A stretch of DNA of 51,845 nucleotides from Syntrophorhabdales bacterium (GTDB taxonomy: Bacteria; Desulfobacterota; Syntrophorhabdia; Syntrophorhabdales; WCHB1-27): contig DATKNH010000069.1 in assembly GCA_035541455.1 (NCBI GenBank), positions 1-51,845 of the forward strand, written 5' to 3'. The position numbers and the translations under genes were made by a program. This document shows positions 17,026-25,108 of this stretch, one piece after another. Position 1 is the stretch's first letter. Every line of letters starts with the position of its first letter. The notes under the pieces were generated by a model. That model searched no databases. It was not told the origin of the DNA and saw nothing but the letters and a program-made list of their open reading frames with translations.

Positions 17026-17810
17026 ACAGATTTTGCGGTCCACCCTTTATGCCAGGCCATAAATCTCTCCTCTGCAATCATAAAGAGACGATTGAGAGCG
17101 TAACCAACCAGCCCGATCGTGATGATGCCGGAATACATCTGTGGAATGCGATAGCCGTTATACGTGTCCATGATAAAGAAGCCGAGTCCCTTAAAGCTTG
17201 CGAGCATTTCCGTGACCGTGACTATGATGATCGAAGTCGCGAGGCTTATCCTGAGGCCGCTCACGATGTACGGCAGGGCAGCGGGCACCACCACCTTCCT
17301 GAGCAGTTCAGAGCGCGTAGCCCCGTAGATCCTTGCGGTGTCAATCCATTGTGTGTCAACACTTTTCGCGCCCTCATACGTGTTGACAAGAATAGGCCAG
17401 GTGCAGCCGAAGGTGATGATCGAAATGTTATAGCTGTTGGACGTACCGAAAAGGAGAATGGCAATGGGAACCAAGGCAACCGAGGGCATAGGTCTCAAGA
17501 GTTCGATGGTGATCTCCAGCAAGTCAGAAACCCATCGAATGGTTCCTGTGAGTGTGCCCAGGGTAACACCAATAAGGATCGCAAGACAGTATCCGCAAAA
17601 CGCTCTGTAAATGCTGATGCTCGCCTGCTTGAGTATCTCTGTTGATCGAATTCCTTCAAAGAGGGCTGCCATCACCGTGGAAAAAGGGGGGAAATAGCGG
17701 GCGTACACAATACCGGAGCGGGGAAGAATCTCCCAAAGTACGATCAGGAATAAGAGAAGCAGAGCGCCGGAAGCGCGGGTCTCAAGGATCGCTCTCCTGA
17801 TGGTGTGCAC
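17022..17810 (-). CDS. ABC transporter permease (SsuC/TauC type), first of a pair
   Basis: 262 residues from a GTG at 17808-17810 behind AGGAT. About six membrane helices and the cytoplasmic coupling segment IDTARIYGATRSELLRKV that contacts the ATPase. It lies 26 bp after the ATPase gene and overlaps the next permease by four bases. Related systems usually use one permease gene as a homodimer; the two paralogues here suggest a heterodimer. Confidence 0.88.
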   Translation of the reverse strand: MHTIRRAILETRASGALLLLFLIVLWEILPRSGIVYARYFPPFSTVMAALFEGIRSTEILKQASISIYRAFCGYCLAILIGVTLGTLTGTIRWVSDLLEITIELLRPMPSVALVPIAILLFGTSNSYNISIITFGCTWPILVNTYEGAKSVDTQWIDTARIYGATRSELLRKVVVPAALPYIVSGLRISLATSIIIVTVTEMLASFKGLGFFIMDTYNGYRIPQMYSGIITIGLVGYALNRLFMIAEERFMAWHKGWTAKSV

Positions 17811-17836
17811 GGCTATCTATCCTGTCCCGCTTGCAC

Positions 17837-18652
17837 TCATTCCTCCTGACATACATCCCGACGCTCACATTTCTGTCCTTCTTCCCGTATCAAGGTGTAA
17901 ATGTGATGACGATATTCGATGAATCGTTTATCCTCTTTGGTGGTCAACTGATTCCGTGGCCGGCCCAAATCGATTTGTATCTCTTCACGGATTTCCGAAG
18001 GCCGCCCGCTCAGCACGAGAACTCTGTCTGCCAGATAAATTGCCTCTTCGATATCGTGTGTGACGAGAAGAATGGTCTGGGAAAACTTGCTCCAGATTTC
18101 GAGGATTGCATCCTCCAGATCGCTGCGGGTCTGGGCGTCCACAGATGCGAAAGGTTCGTCCATGAGCAGAATGTCAGGGTTAAAGGCTATCCCCCGGGCG
18201 ATCGCAACCCTTTGTTGCATTCCTCCGGAGAGTTCCCAGGGATAATGGTTCTCGAATCCGCTCAGGTATACCGCGGCCAGGGCCGACCTGGCGACATCGA
18301 CTCTTTCTTTCCTGGTCATGTTTTTCTTTTCAAGCACAAAAAGAACATTTTTTAATACGGTGCGCCATGGAAATAGAGAACGGCTGTAATCCTGGAAAAT
18401 CAGGATCATTTCTTTGGGCGGTCGGTCAATCGCTCTCTCATTGATAAAGACTTTGCCATCAGTCGGTTTTAAGAGGTGACAGATGCACTTGAGCAGTGTC
18501 GTTTTACCGCATCCCGAAGGGCCGACAATACAGACAAATTCCCCTTTATTAACTGAAAACGTGATGTTAGCGCAGGCAGGAACTTCTTGCCCATCCCTCA
18601 CATAGATTCTACGCACCTGTTCCGCACGAAGTAGGGGGGTCGTGCTTTTCAT
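17837..18652 (-). CDS. ABC transporter ATPase (SsuB/TauB type)
   Basis: 271 residues from the ATG at 18652, chosen because TTGAGG lies seven bases upstream; farther starts (18676, 18727) lack a site and add a non-homologous tail. Walker A GPSGCGKTT starts at residue 44, followed by the Q-loop (IFQDYSRSLFPWRT), the signature LSGGMQQR, Walker B (ILLMDEP) and the switch histidine (LLVTHD). This is the energising subunit of the NitT/TauT-type importer and the first gene of the minus-strand operon ATPase-permease-permease-receptor-M24 protein. Confidence 0.92.
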   Translation of the reverse strand: MKSTTPLLRAEQVRRIYVRDGQEVPACANITFSVNKGEFVCIVGPSGCGKTTLLKCICHLLKPTDGKVFINERAIDRPPKEMILIFQDYSRSLFPWRTVLKNVLFVLEKKNMTRKERVDVARSALAAVYLSGFENHYPWELSGGMQQRVAIARGIAFNPDILLMDEPFASVDAQTRSDLEDAILEIWSKFSQTILLVTHDIEEAIYLADRVLVLSGRPSEIREEIQIDLGRPRNQLTTKEDKRFIEYRHHIYTLIREEGQKCERRDVCQEE

Positions 18653-18757
18653 AATGGCCTCAAGTCTGACAAACATTCGGCAGCATGTCAAGAGTGAAAA
18701 GAATAAGAACCAGCGAGGTTCGTTCACTCTTTGACTTCAGAAAGATTTCCTTTGAGG

Positions 18758-18774
18758 TTGGCACCGGGTATGCT
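18758..18774 (+). promoter_or_regulatory. Sigma-54-like (-24/-12) promoter of the Bug receptor gene
   Basis: TTGGCAC-CGGGTA-TGCT matches YTGGCACGRNNNTTGCW at 12 of 14 defined positions, with the GG and GC pairs at the correct 12-base offset. Transcription would start near 18786, about 30 bases before the ATG and just upstream of an AAGGAGG site. Sigma-54 promoters need an enhancer-binding activator; none is encoded in the window. Confidence 0.55.
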
Positions 18775-18814
18775 AAGATTCGGATTTGAAGAGTGCCTAT
18801 CACAAGGAGGCCGC

Positions 18815-19792
18815 ATGAGGAGACCGAGTTTGTTAATCGTGACAATCGCAGTAGCTTCACTTCTTTGTGTACCATGGCCGATAAACGCGCAGACGTATCC
18901 CGCGCACCCCATTCAGCTCATCGTGCCTATGGCTCCCGGCGATACGGTTGATCTTGCCGGCAGGGCCATCGCCACTGAACTGGCGAAGATCCTCAAGAAT
19001 CCCGTGATTGTCAATAACAAACCGGGCGGCGGATCAACAGTAGGCGCCGATTTTGTAGTCAAGGGCAAGAAGGATGGCTACACCCTGCTCTTTGCGAATT
19101 CGAATATCTACTACGCACACGCCATGAACCCTGCTGATGTTCCCTACAACCCTTTGACAGACCTGGACCCCCTCTGCCTTGCCGTGTCTACGCCATTGAC
19201 CGTCGCAGTCAACACAGACGCCCCATGGAAAACTTTCCAGGAACTCGTTACGTACATGAAGAGCAACCCGGGGAAGGTCCGCGCGAGCTCCACCGGTGTG
19301 GGTGGAGTCGGCCACTTTAATCTCGAAGTCATCATGAATGAAACCGGGGCGCAGATCAACATGATCCCCTACAAGGGGGCCTCGCCCGCAATGACTGCGC
19401 TCATGGGAGGACACGTAGAAATGTCAGTGCTCTCGTTGAGCCTCATTCACCCACAACTGCAGGCGGGCAAACTGCGGGCGCTTCTGATCTCCAAGAAGAC
19501 GCCTGAGTTTCCCAATATCCCGACCATGAAGCAACTCGGCTACAAGAACGACATGTCTTCGGTACTCTTTGCCTTTTACGCTCCCATGGGCACACCCGAG
19601 TCAGTCAAAAAGACACTGGCCTCTCCTCTGGAAAAAGCCATTAAAGCCCCTGAGGTGGTCAAGGCAATGGAGCAGCTGGGAGCGGTCGAAGATTACGTGC
19701 CGGGCCCTGAGTACAAGAAGATGATGACAAGTGAGTACGAGATGGTGAAGAAGCTACTCAAGGGTGCGGGGTCAGCTGCTGCGACAAAGTGA
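18815..19792 (+). CDS. Bug/TctC-family tripartite tricarboxylate-type solute receptor
   Basis: 325 residues from the ATG at 18815, which has AAGGAGG four bases upstream; a farther in-frame ATG adds 28 unlikely residues. A Sec signal (RRPSLLIVTIAVASLLCVPWPINAQ) precedes the Bug fold with its YPAHPIQLIVPMAPG start and VVNNKPGGGSTVGAD motif. Bug receptors capture carboxylates or aromatic acids for TctAB permeases, none of which is adjacent, so it is an orphan. It diverges from the ABC operon and converges with the amidohydrolase gene 23 bp away. Confidence 0.88.
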   Translation: MRRPSLLIVTIAVASLLCVPWPINAQTYPAHPIQLIVPMAPGDTVDLAGRAIATELAKILKNPVIVNNKPGGGSTVGADFVVKGKKDGYTLLFANSNIYYAHAMNPADVPYNPLTDLDPLCLAVSTPLTVAVNTDAPWKTFQELVTYMKSNPGKVRASSTGVGGVGHFNLEVIMNETGAQINMIPYKGASPAMTALMGGHVEMSVLSLSLIHPQLQAGKLRALLISKKTPEFPNIPTMKQLGYKNDMSSVLFAFYAPMGTPESVKKTLASPLEKAIKAPEVVKAMEQLGAVEDYVPGPEYKKMMTSEYEMVKKLLKGAGSAAATK

Positions 19793-19815
19793 TCGGCGTG
19801 AGTCTCTTCTGATTA

Positions 19816-20820
19816 CTAAGTTATGCCGAACAAACGTTTGGCGTTGCTGTTGAAAATTGACTCTTTGTCAGCGGCGGGAATGTTCATCGCGTTGATGTTG
19901 TCGATGAACCATTTCTTATCCCTACCCGAGTGGAATTCCATAGGATAGTCAGTAGCAAACAAAATCTGTTCCGGAAGATAGGCGTTCACTGCCGCCTGCA
20001 TAGCCGGCATCCATCCGCAGGCACCTGCCGTGTCAAAATAGAGCTTGCTAAAAAGTTTATCAAAGTAAGGTATCGCACCGGTTGCCTCCAGTTCGTTCAA
20101 GGTTTTAGGCAGCGGGCGAATCTCTTCCGGATATTCCAGGTTGAATCCCAATTCGGGTGGTGGTTCAAAAAAAGCCATGACCCTCCCCTTCATCATGGGT
20201 AATACTCCCCCCATGTGGGGAAGAATGAATTTCAGATCGGGCCACCCTTGAAAGACCTTGTACATGATGCGCAGCGCCGCTCCCGAAATGTCGTAGGCTC
20301 TTGCAAGGGTGCGTCCGATAGTAAAGGCAGATTCGGCCCCCTTGGGCAGAAGCGAGGCGTGCATGACGATGGGCAGGTTCAGGCGCGATACTTCATCATA
20401 GAGGGGATACATTCTCTCGTCGTCCAGGGTGATGTCCAGAAATGATGAGAGAATCGCCCAGGCTTTCAACTCCATATCCAGTCCGCGCTTCAGTTCCTCT
20501 AATGAAGCCTTGGTGTCCTCAAGCGGTAAATGCACACAGCCGATAAATCTGTCCGGATGCTCCCTGACAACGCGCGCAATGCTGTCATTGATTAGCCGGC
20601 ACATCTCAGTACCTTTCAAGCTCCACTGCGCCAGGTTGAGCACCGCTATATCGATCCCCGCCTCATCCATATCCCGAAGCTGCTGGTCGATCTCGTAGAG
20701 CTTGTGGTAAAATGTGAACTCCAGAACGGGGTCCTGATAACGCCAGGTTGGTTTGCCCAATGCTCCGTAGCGCTCAAAAAGCTCCTTCGGCATGAAGTGG
20801 CGATGGACATCGATGATCAC
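19816..20820 (-). CDS. Amidohydrolase-2 family (ACMSD/resorcylate decarboxylase-like) metalloenzyme
   Basis: 334 residues with the metal-site residues of this clan: His6 and His8 (DVHRHF), His154 (VMHAS), His202 (LPHMGG) and Asp291 (FATDYPME). The family includes non-oxidative decarboxylases of hydroxybenzoates and 2-amino-3-carboxymuconate semialdehyde, and some hydrolases. In this aromatic-acid setting a decarboxylase or ring-fission hydrolase is plausible but not proved. The start is a GTG at 20818-20820 behind GGAGG. It has its own sigma-70-like promoter. Confidence 0.85.
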   Translation of the reverse strand: MIIDVHRHFMPKELFERYGALGKPTWRYQDPVLEFTFYHKLYEIDQQLRDMDEAGIDIAVLNLAQWSLKGTEMCRLINDSIARVVREHPDRFIGCVHLPLEDTKASLEELKRGLDMELKAWAILSSFLDITLDDERMYPLYDEVSRLNLPIVMHASLLPKGAESAFTIGRTLARAYDISGAALRIMYKVFQGWPDLKFILPHMGGVLPMMKGRVMAFFEPPPELGFNLEYPEEIRPLPKTLNELEATGAIPYFDKLFSKLYFDTAGACGWMPAMQAAVNAYLPEQILFATDYPMEFHSGRDKKWFIDNINAMNIPAADKESIFNSNAKRLFGIT

Positions 20821-20857
20821 GCTGCTACCTCCGTGCTTGGTGATAATCTGCGTCGAA

Positions 20858-20886
20858 ACGTTAGATTAAACCTGCACTCTTGTCAA
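20858..20886 (-). promoter_or_regulatory. Sigma-70-like promoter of the amidohydrolase gene
   Basis: On the minus strand TTGACA (20881-20886), 17-bp spacer, TAACGT (20858-20863). The leader to the GTG start is about 30 bases and includes GGAGG. Confidence 0.55.
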
Positions 20887-20915
20887 GACAAAGTTCGGAC
20901 CTGGCAGAAGCCAAA

Positions 20916-21851
20916 TCAGCCGCGAAGTCTTCTGATGATGTTACCGATGATGGAACTGCCCGGCTCTTCGGGCGCAGTGGCCACCTTTTCACTCACGTAG
21001 GGGAGGCTCTCGCTCTCGCCCCTGCCGGACATGGCATTGATCGCCTTTGAGACTTCTTTGAATCCAACCTTTGTAGCCTGGTAAGAGAAACCGACGAGCA
21101 GTGCAAGATCCGAGAGCGCAACGATCGTTCGCGGCAGCCCCTTCGAAAAACGGTAGATAATTTCAAGGGCCTCTGTTGTAAAAATATCACGCTCGTCATC
21201 CAGGCCGCTCTTTGAAAGCCTGCATTCTATGAGCGCCTTGGTATCTTGCAGGGTGAGCGGGATGAGATAGTATTTGACGGGGAGCCTCTGCCACAATTCA
21301 GGGATACCCTTCACCGTGTTCCACAGAGGCCTCTGGCCACAGAGGATTACCGTCACCAGGTACTCTTTACTGTGCGTCAGATTAAGGAGGATTCTCAACT
21401 CCTGGAGCACCTCCTTCCGGTCGCAGAGCAGCTGCCCCTCGTCAACGATAATGATCGCCCTGCCTCCGGATCTCTTTAAGTCCATCAGTGTGTCTTTGAT
21501 AGCGAGGAGATTCCTGAACTTGTCGTCCTCGGGTCGGGTGTTGGTCAAGCCTGCATGTATACTGGCAACCATCTGGGAAACAGTGAGCGTCGGATGGTCG
21601 ATCATGGCGTATCTCAGCCCCTCCCCGTGCTCTGTCCTGAGCTCACCGAGCAGCCGGAGGAGAATGGTTGTCTTTCCCAGCCCCGCTTCCTCCGAGACGA
21701 TTAAGGCGCCTCCCTTGTTAGTGTTGACTGCGTAGAGTAGCCTTTCGAAGCACTCGTAGTACTGTCCTCCGAGGTACATCATCTCCTCGTCGGGTGCGAG
21801 ATGAAAGGGTTCTTTGTCCAAACCCCAGTAACCGAGATACTCGGAGCTCAT
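20916..21851 (-). CDS. ExeA/GspA-like AAA ATPase with a degenerate Walker A
   Basis: 311 residues. The N-terminal YLGYWGLDKEPFHLAPDEEMMYLG opening is the ExeA signature, followed by an AAA_22-type ATPase domain with Walker B (IIIVDEGQ). The P-loop reads EEAGLGKT at 54-61, with the first glycine replaced by Glu54, while the functional GKT is kept. In type II secretion ExeA helps assemble the secretin, but no secretin or peptidoglycan-binding ExeB partner is adjacent and the C-terminus lacks a clear membrane helix or PG-binding domain. The partner is unknown. No good ribosome binding site precedes the ATG. Confidence 0.82.
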   Translation of the reverse strand: MSSEYLGYWGLDKEPFHLAPDEEMMYLGGQYYECFERLLYAVNTNKGGALIVSEEAGLGKTTILLRLLGELRTEHGEGLRYAMIDHPTLTVSQMVASIHAGLTNTRPEDDKFRNLLAIKDTLMDLKRSGGRAIIIVDEGQLLCDRKEVLQELRILLNLTHSKEYLVTVILCGQRPLWNTVKGIPELWQRLPVKYYLIPLTLQDTKALIECRLSKSGLDDERDIFTTEALEIIYRFSKGLPRTIVALSDLALLVGFSYQATKVGFKEVSKAINAMSGRGESESLPYVSEKVATAPEEPGSSIIGNIIRRLRG

Positions 21852-21938
21852 GACAGATTCATCGGCATGTTTCGATTTTTTCTTTAAAACTAAAGAGCGG
21901 ACGAATTGCGCATGAGAAGAGATTCAGCGGGTTCTTCC

Positions 21939-22556
21939 TCAGGGTTTGCATCTCTTGCAGGGTGTATAGCCTATTTTAATAGCGTCAAGCCGGTCTCTGA
22001 AGATGATTTTGTTTTTTTCAGGCACCTTTGCCGCGTAGGGGCAATCAGGCCTATGGAAGACATAGCTTCTCTTGTTCCCGACGTAATATGAAGCCGTGTC
22101 ACTCTTTTTCTCCTGCCAGAGACCAATCTCCTTTGACATAGCCTCATTCTGATATTTTACAAACAAGTCCTTGTACTTCACGTTGGGAGGCTTGATCAAG
22201 GCTTTTGCGTAACCACGCCTCACCAACTCGGCGTTCACAAATACATCCTTCACAAACACATAAGCAAGAAGCCTGCCGTACGAATCATGTCTCTCCTGGT
22301 CAAACTCAAGCCTCACCTTCTTCAGGAGCACCAGATGCTTGTTGAATGCCGCTGCCTCTCTGGCGTAGAACTGAGGCCCGCCTGCCTGTTTACCGAGTTC
22401 CGGCGCGTCAATCCCGATGTAACGCACCTGCTCACCGGTGTCGAGCAGCACACTGTCGCCGTCAATCACTTTGGTCACCGTGTATTCCTTGCTCAGGCAA
22501 GGGGTGTGAAGAATTGCGAGAAGAAGGAGGGGAAGCAAAAAAATGGATCGGCGCAT
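21939..22556 (-). CDS. Secreted thermonuclease-like (SNase) protein with Ada-type zinc-binding tail
   Basis: About 205 residues from the ATG at 22556; a TTG at 22574 is an alternative, and neither has a strong ribosome binding site. A Sec signal (RRSIFLLPLLLLAILHTPC) precedes the OB-fold nuclease domain, where Arg45 and Glu53 (VRYIGIDAPE) and Arg95 (DSYGRLLAY) match the catalytic residues of staphylococcal nuclease. The C-terminal 45 residues (HRPDC...TPCKRCKP) form a small zinc-binding domain like that in Ada. It would cut DNA or RNA outside the cytoplasm. The divergent neighbour encodes an outer-membrane protein. Confidence 0.87.
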   Translation of the reverse strand: MRRSIFLLPLLLLAILHTPCLSKEYTVTKVIDGDSVLLDTGEQVRYIGIDAPELGKQAGGPQFYAREAAAFNKHLVLLKKVRLEFDQERHDSYGRLLAYVFVKDVFVNAELVRRGYAKALIKPPNVKYKDLFVKYQNEAMSKEIGLWQEKKSDTASYYVGNKRSYVFHRPDCPYAAKVPEKNKIIFRDRLDAIKIGYTPCKRCKP

Positions 22557-22675
22557 TGAGAATTGATTGTACAATATTTTGCAGTTGTGATAAATAGCAT
22601 ACGGCTTTCCGATCTCTCTGGACTTGCAGCATGCGGCAGATTATATTTTCTAGATTTCTATCATGTGGAGGCCCC

Positions 22676-23203
22676 ATGAGGAACGTTCTGCTGACTTCTC
22701 TTCTCATAATCTTGCTGCTATCGGTCTGGCACCCGGTGGAAGCGGCTGACCAGGCGTTTTCCGTGGGTTACGGTTTTGGTCTCGGTAGTAGCGGCCATAG
22801 CCTGGGAAGGGTCTCGGAGGGATACTACAACTTCGTGGTGGCTTCCTACTCGTACGAGAAGCCGATCTCTCCAAAATGGCTTATCACTGCCGGGCCATTT
22901 CTTTCCTACGTGACGAATCCTACTGATGGGATGGACGTGGGTATAAACCTGGAGCTAAAGGTGTACCCCTTTAGTCGTGACCGTTCAGGCTTCTACATTA
23001 CAGCCGGCACTGGTGGCGCGTACAGCACACTCGGATTTGTCGAGCAGGGCACCCATGCCTTCTTCATTCTGCAGGGCGCTGCCGGCTATCGCTACAAAAA
23101 CTTTTTCATCGAAGACAGGTACAGGCATTACTCGAACGGCGGCACTTCCTGGCCGAACCAGTCCATTAACGCGAATATCATCAGTATCGGGATGTTCTTC
23201 TGA
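22676..23203 (+). CDS. PagL-like outer-membrane beta-barrel (lipid A deacylase family)
   Basis: 175 residues from the ATG at 22676 behind TGGAGG; an upstream ATG adds 15 non-signal residues. A signal peptide (about residues 1-23) precedes a small barrel with alternating hydrophobic strands, ending in a terminal phenylalanine as outer-membrane proteins do. The motif EDRYRHYSNGG places His151 and Ser153 where PagL has its catalytic His-Ser. The third catalytic residue of PagL, a glutamate about 12 residues later, is not evident (Asn165 there), so deacylase activity is uncertain. A strong terminator follows. Confidence 0.8.
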   Translation: MRNVLLTSLLIILLLSVWHPVEAADQAFSVGYGFGLGSSGHSLGRVSEGYYNFVVASYSYEKPISPKWLITAGPFLSYVTNPTDGMDVGINLELKVYPFSRDRSGFYITAGTGGAYSTLGFVEQGTHAFFILQGAAGYRYKNFFIEDRYRHYSNGGTSWPNQSINANIISIGMFF

Positions 23204-23204
23204 G

Positions 23205-23229
23205 ATGCGGCTGCGGCCGTGAGCCGCAT
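23205..23229 (+). terminator. Short GC hairpin just after the PagL-like gene
   Basis: ATGCGGCT (23205-23212) and AGCCGCAT (23222-23229) pair exactly around nine bases, immediately after the stop codon and 11 bp before the large terminator. It has no T-tract of its own and may protect the 3' end. Confidence 0.4.
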
Positions 23230-23240
23230 GCGTAACTGGC

Positions 23241-23281
23241 AATATAAAAAGGGAGCGGACATGCCGCTCCCTTTTTATATT
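23241..23281. terminator. Bidirectional rho-independent terminator, 18-bp perfect stem
   Basis: An 18-base arm (23241-23258) and its exact complement (23264-23281) flank a five-base loop ACATG. The GC core GGGAGCGG is bordered by five A on one side and five T on the other, so each strand yields a hairpin followed by a U-tract. It separates the converging PagL-like and DUF35 genes. Confidence 0.93.
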
Positions 23282-23297
23282 AAGTTCTTGCTATTGC

Positions 23298-23795
23298 TTA
23301 CTTATTCACCGGTTCGAACGCGAAGAAGACTCTTTCCTTCATCGCGACGCCCCCCTTCACGTCAACCGGGTGCGCCGGAACCGGGAAGATGACCAGTTGC
23401 ACTTCATCACCTTCTTTCAGCTTGCCTGCCGGACAGTTCACAATCTTGGTAACCATGCTCTTGATGGGGCTTCCTGCCGGGAACTCGATCGTTGCATGGA
23501 TGAGTGGAGAATCGTAGCCGAGCGGCACGCCCTTCAGCTCTTCAGAGAATACAAAAACCTTCGCCTTGGTGGGCAACTCCGTGTACTCCAGATCTTCACT
23601 GTAGCACTCGGGGCAGATCACTCGCGGCGGGTACGATACCTTGCCGCAGCCCTTGCACTTCGTCGTTGTAAACTTTCCCTGTTTCAGGTTTTCGTAAAAG
23701 GGCCAGACCCGGTTGAACTCCTTGCACTCGATCGGCCACATATCCATAGTTACCGGATATTTATCTTCCAATACGGGGATTCCTAATACTGCCAT
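23298..23795 (-). CDS. DUF35 zinc-ribbon/OB-fold partner of the thiolase
   Basis: 165 residues from the ATG at 23795, chosen for AAGGAGG upstream; an ATG ten codons earlier has no site. The zinc ribbon CKGCGKVSYPPRVICPEC has its four cysteines, followed by an OB-fold domain (about 80-160). DUF35 proteins bind and organise the active site of SCP2-type thiolases and HMG-CoA synthases, as in the archaeal thiolase/HMGCS complex and bacterial BbsAB. It lies 102 bp after the thiolase gene in the same direction, so a complex with it is expected. Confidence 0.9.
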   Translation of the reverse strand: MAVLGIPVLEDKYPVTMDMWPIECKEFNRVWPFYENLKQGKFTTTKCKGCGKVSYPPRVICPECYSEDLEYTELPTKAKVFVFSEELKGVPLGYDSPLIHATIEFPAGSPIKSMVTKIVNCPAGKLKEGDEVQLVIFPVPAHPVDVKGGVAMKERVFFAFEPVNK

Positions 23796-23816
23796 ATTCG
23801 CCTCCTTGTTATTAAT

Positions 23817-23856
23817 GGGGCTCACGTCGCCCCCTCCAGTGGCAAAGCCACATGGA
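23817..23856 (-). other. Two hairpins in the thiolase/DUF35 spacer
   Basis: GGGGC/GCCCC (23817-23821 and 23829-23833) and TCCA-TGGC/GCCA-TGGA (23835-23838, 40-43, 47-50, 53-56) lie in the 102-bp spacer 23796-23897. They could block exonucleases and tune the ratio of the two partner proteins. No T-tract follows. Confidence 0.4.
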
Positions 23857-23897
23857 GCCTCCCCCTCTCGCGGGCCGTGCTCGCTAGTGGGGATTCT

Positions 23898-25082
23898 CTA
23901 TCTCTTTACCGGCTCTTTGCCGTAGATGATGATGGTGTGCTCGACGTTCATGCCACTCAGGTTATGCTGGAGCGCGAAGACCGGATCTTTCACCTGGTGA
24001 ATCGCACGTCCCTGAAGCTGACGCATCAGCTCGCCACCCTGCCGGCAACCCGTGCCACCGAACGGATGGCCGCATGCAAGAAGGCCACCATCAGTGTTGA
24101 TGGGAACCTTGCCGCCCACAAGAATCTGCCCTGAAGAGGCGTAATCGCCACCCTCACCTTTTTTGCAGAATCCAAGCTCCTCTGCCTCGATTATTTCCGA
24201 GATTGAGAAACAGTCATGGGTCTGTGCGACGTTGATGTCCTTGGGGGCCAGCTTCGCGCGCTCATACGCCTTGGCGGCAGCGATACGGGTGTGTGCCCAG
24301 TCAGCTGCGTGCTCGCCGGGCCAGTTCGTGGAGACGCTGTGCTGAGCATACTGTGCATGGCCTCTCATATAGACCAGTGGCCGGTTGAATCGTTTCGCGA
24401 ATTCTTCACTCGCAATGACCACCGCAGCAGCACCGTCGGTAATCGGACAGCAATCGTACAGGGTAAGCGGCAACGTGACAACCGGCGCACTCATGGCTTC
24501 TTCCATGGTGAGTTTGCGCTGCATCTGGGCTTTGGGGTTGTCGCTCGCGTAGTTATAGTTCGCGACCGACACCGCGGCCAGATCTTCCTTCTTGCTACCG
24601 TACTTCTTGAAATGGGCTGAAGCTGTCATAGCAAAAACGGGCGGCGGCAGGCCAAGACCGTGCGGGGCATCCCAGTCATGGTCAATCGAGGCCAGCTCAC
24701 TGTAGAATATTTCCCATTTCTGGGGAGTATAGAGCTTCTCGCCACCGGCAACCATGACACAGTCGGCCATGCCCGATTCGACAAGCCCCTTCGCCAGGAT
24801 CATACCGGCGCTTCCACCTGCGCAGAGCACGTCCACGCGCGCGCAGATCGACGTGGGCTTCAAGCCCAGACGCTCGGCGATTACCGGCGCCGTGTTGACC
24901 TGGAACGAGCATCTTCCCGCGTACGATGTGGCCACAATTAACCCGTCAATGTCATTCTTGTTGAACCCGGGCAGATCCTCAACACAGGCTTTTCCTGCCT
25001 CCTGGAACACATCCACGAGGCTCGCTTCGCGCACGCCCCATTTGGACATGCCGGCAGCGATGATACACGCATTCCTTGCCAT
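23898..25082 (-). CDS. SCP2-type thiolase family acyltransferase
   Basis: 394 residues. The nucleophilic Cys87 lies in VLCAGGSAG, followed late by THDCFS and CGHPFGGTG, the usual second half of the active site, where HDCF replaces the NEAF of biosynthetic thiolases as in SCP2-type and BbsB-like proteins. It cleaves or forms a 3-oxoacyl-CoA using free CoA. The gene is preceded by crotonase and 3-hydroxyacyl-CoA dehydrogenase genes and followed by its DUF35 partner, so thiolytic cleavage closing a beta-oxidation route is likely. Acetoacetyl-CoA or an aromatic or dicarboxylic oxoacyl-CoA are possible substrates. Confidence 0.9.
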   Translation of the reverse strand: MARNACIIAAGMSKWGVREASLVDVFQEAGKACVEDLPGFNKNDIDGLIVATSYAGRCSFQVNTAPVIAERLGLKPTSICARVDVLCAGGSAGMILAKGLVESGMADCVMVAGGEKLYTPQKWEIFYSELASIDHDWDAPHGLGLPPPVFAMTASAHFKKYGSKKEDLAAVSVANYNYASDNPKAQMQRKLTMEEAMSAPVVTLPLTLYDCCPITDGAAAVVIASEEFAKRFNRPLVYMRGHAQYAQHSVSTNWPGEHAADWAHTRIAAAKAYERAKLAPKDINVAQTHDCFSISEIIEAEELGFCKKGEGGDYASSGQILVGGKVPINTDGGLLACGHPFGGTGCRQGGELMRQLQGRAIHQVKDPVFALQHNLSGMNVEHTIIIYGKEPVKR

Positions 25083-25108
25083 AAGTTCCTCCTTAGATGT
25101 TAGCTACA

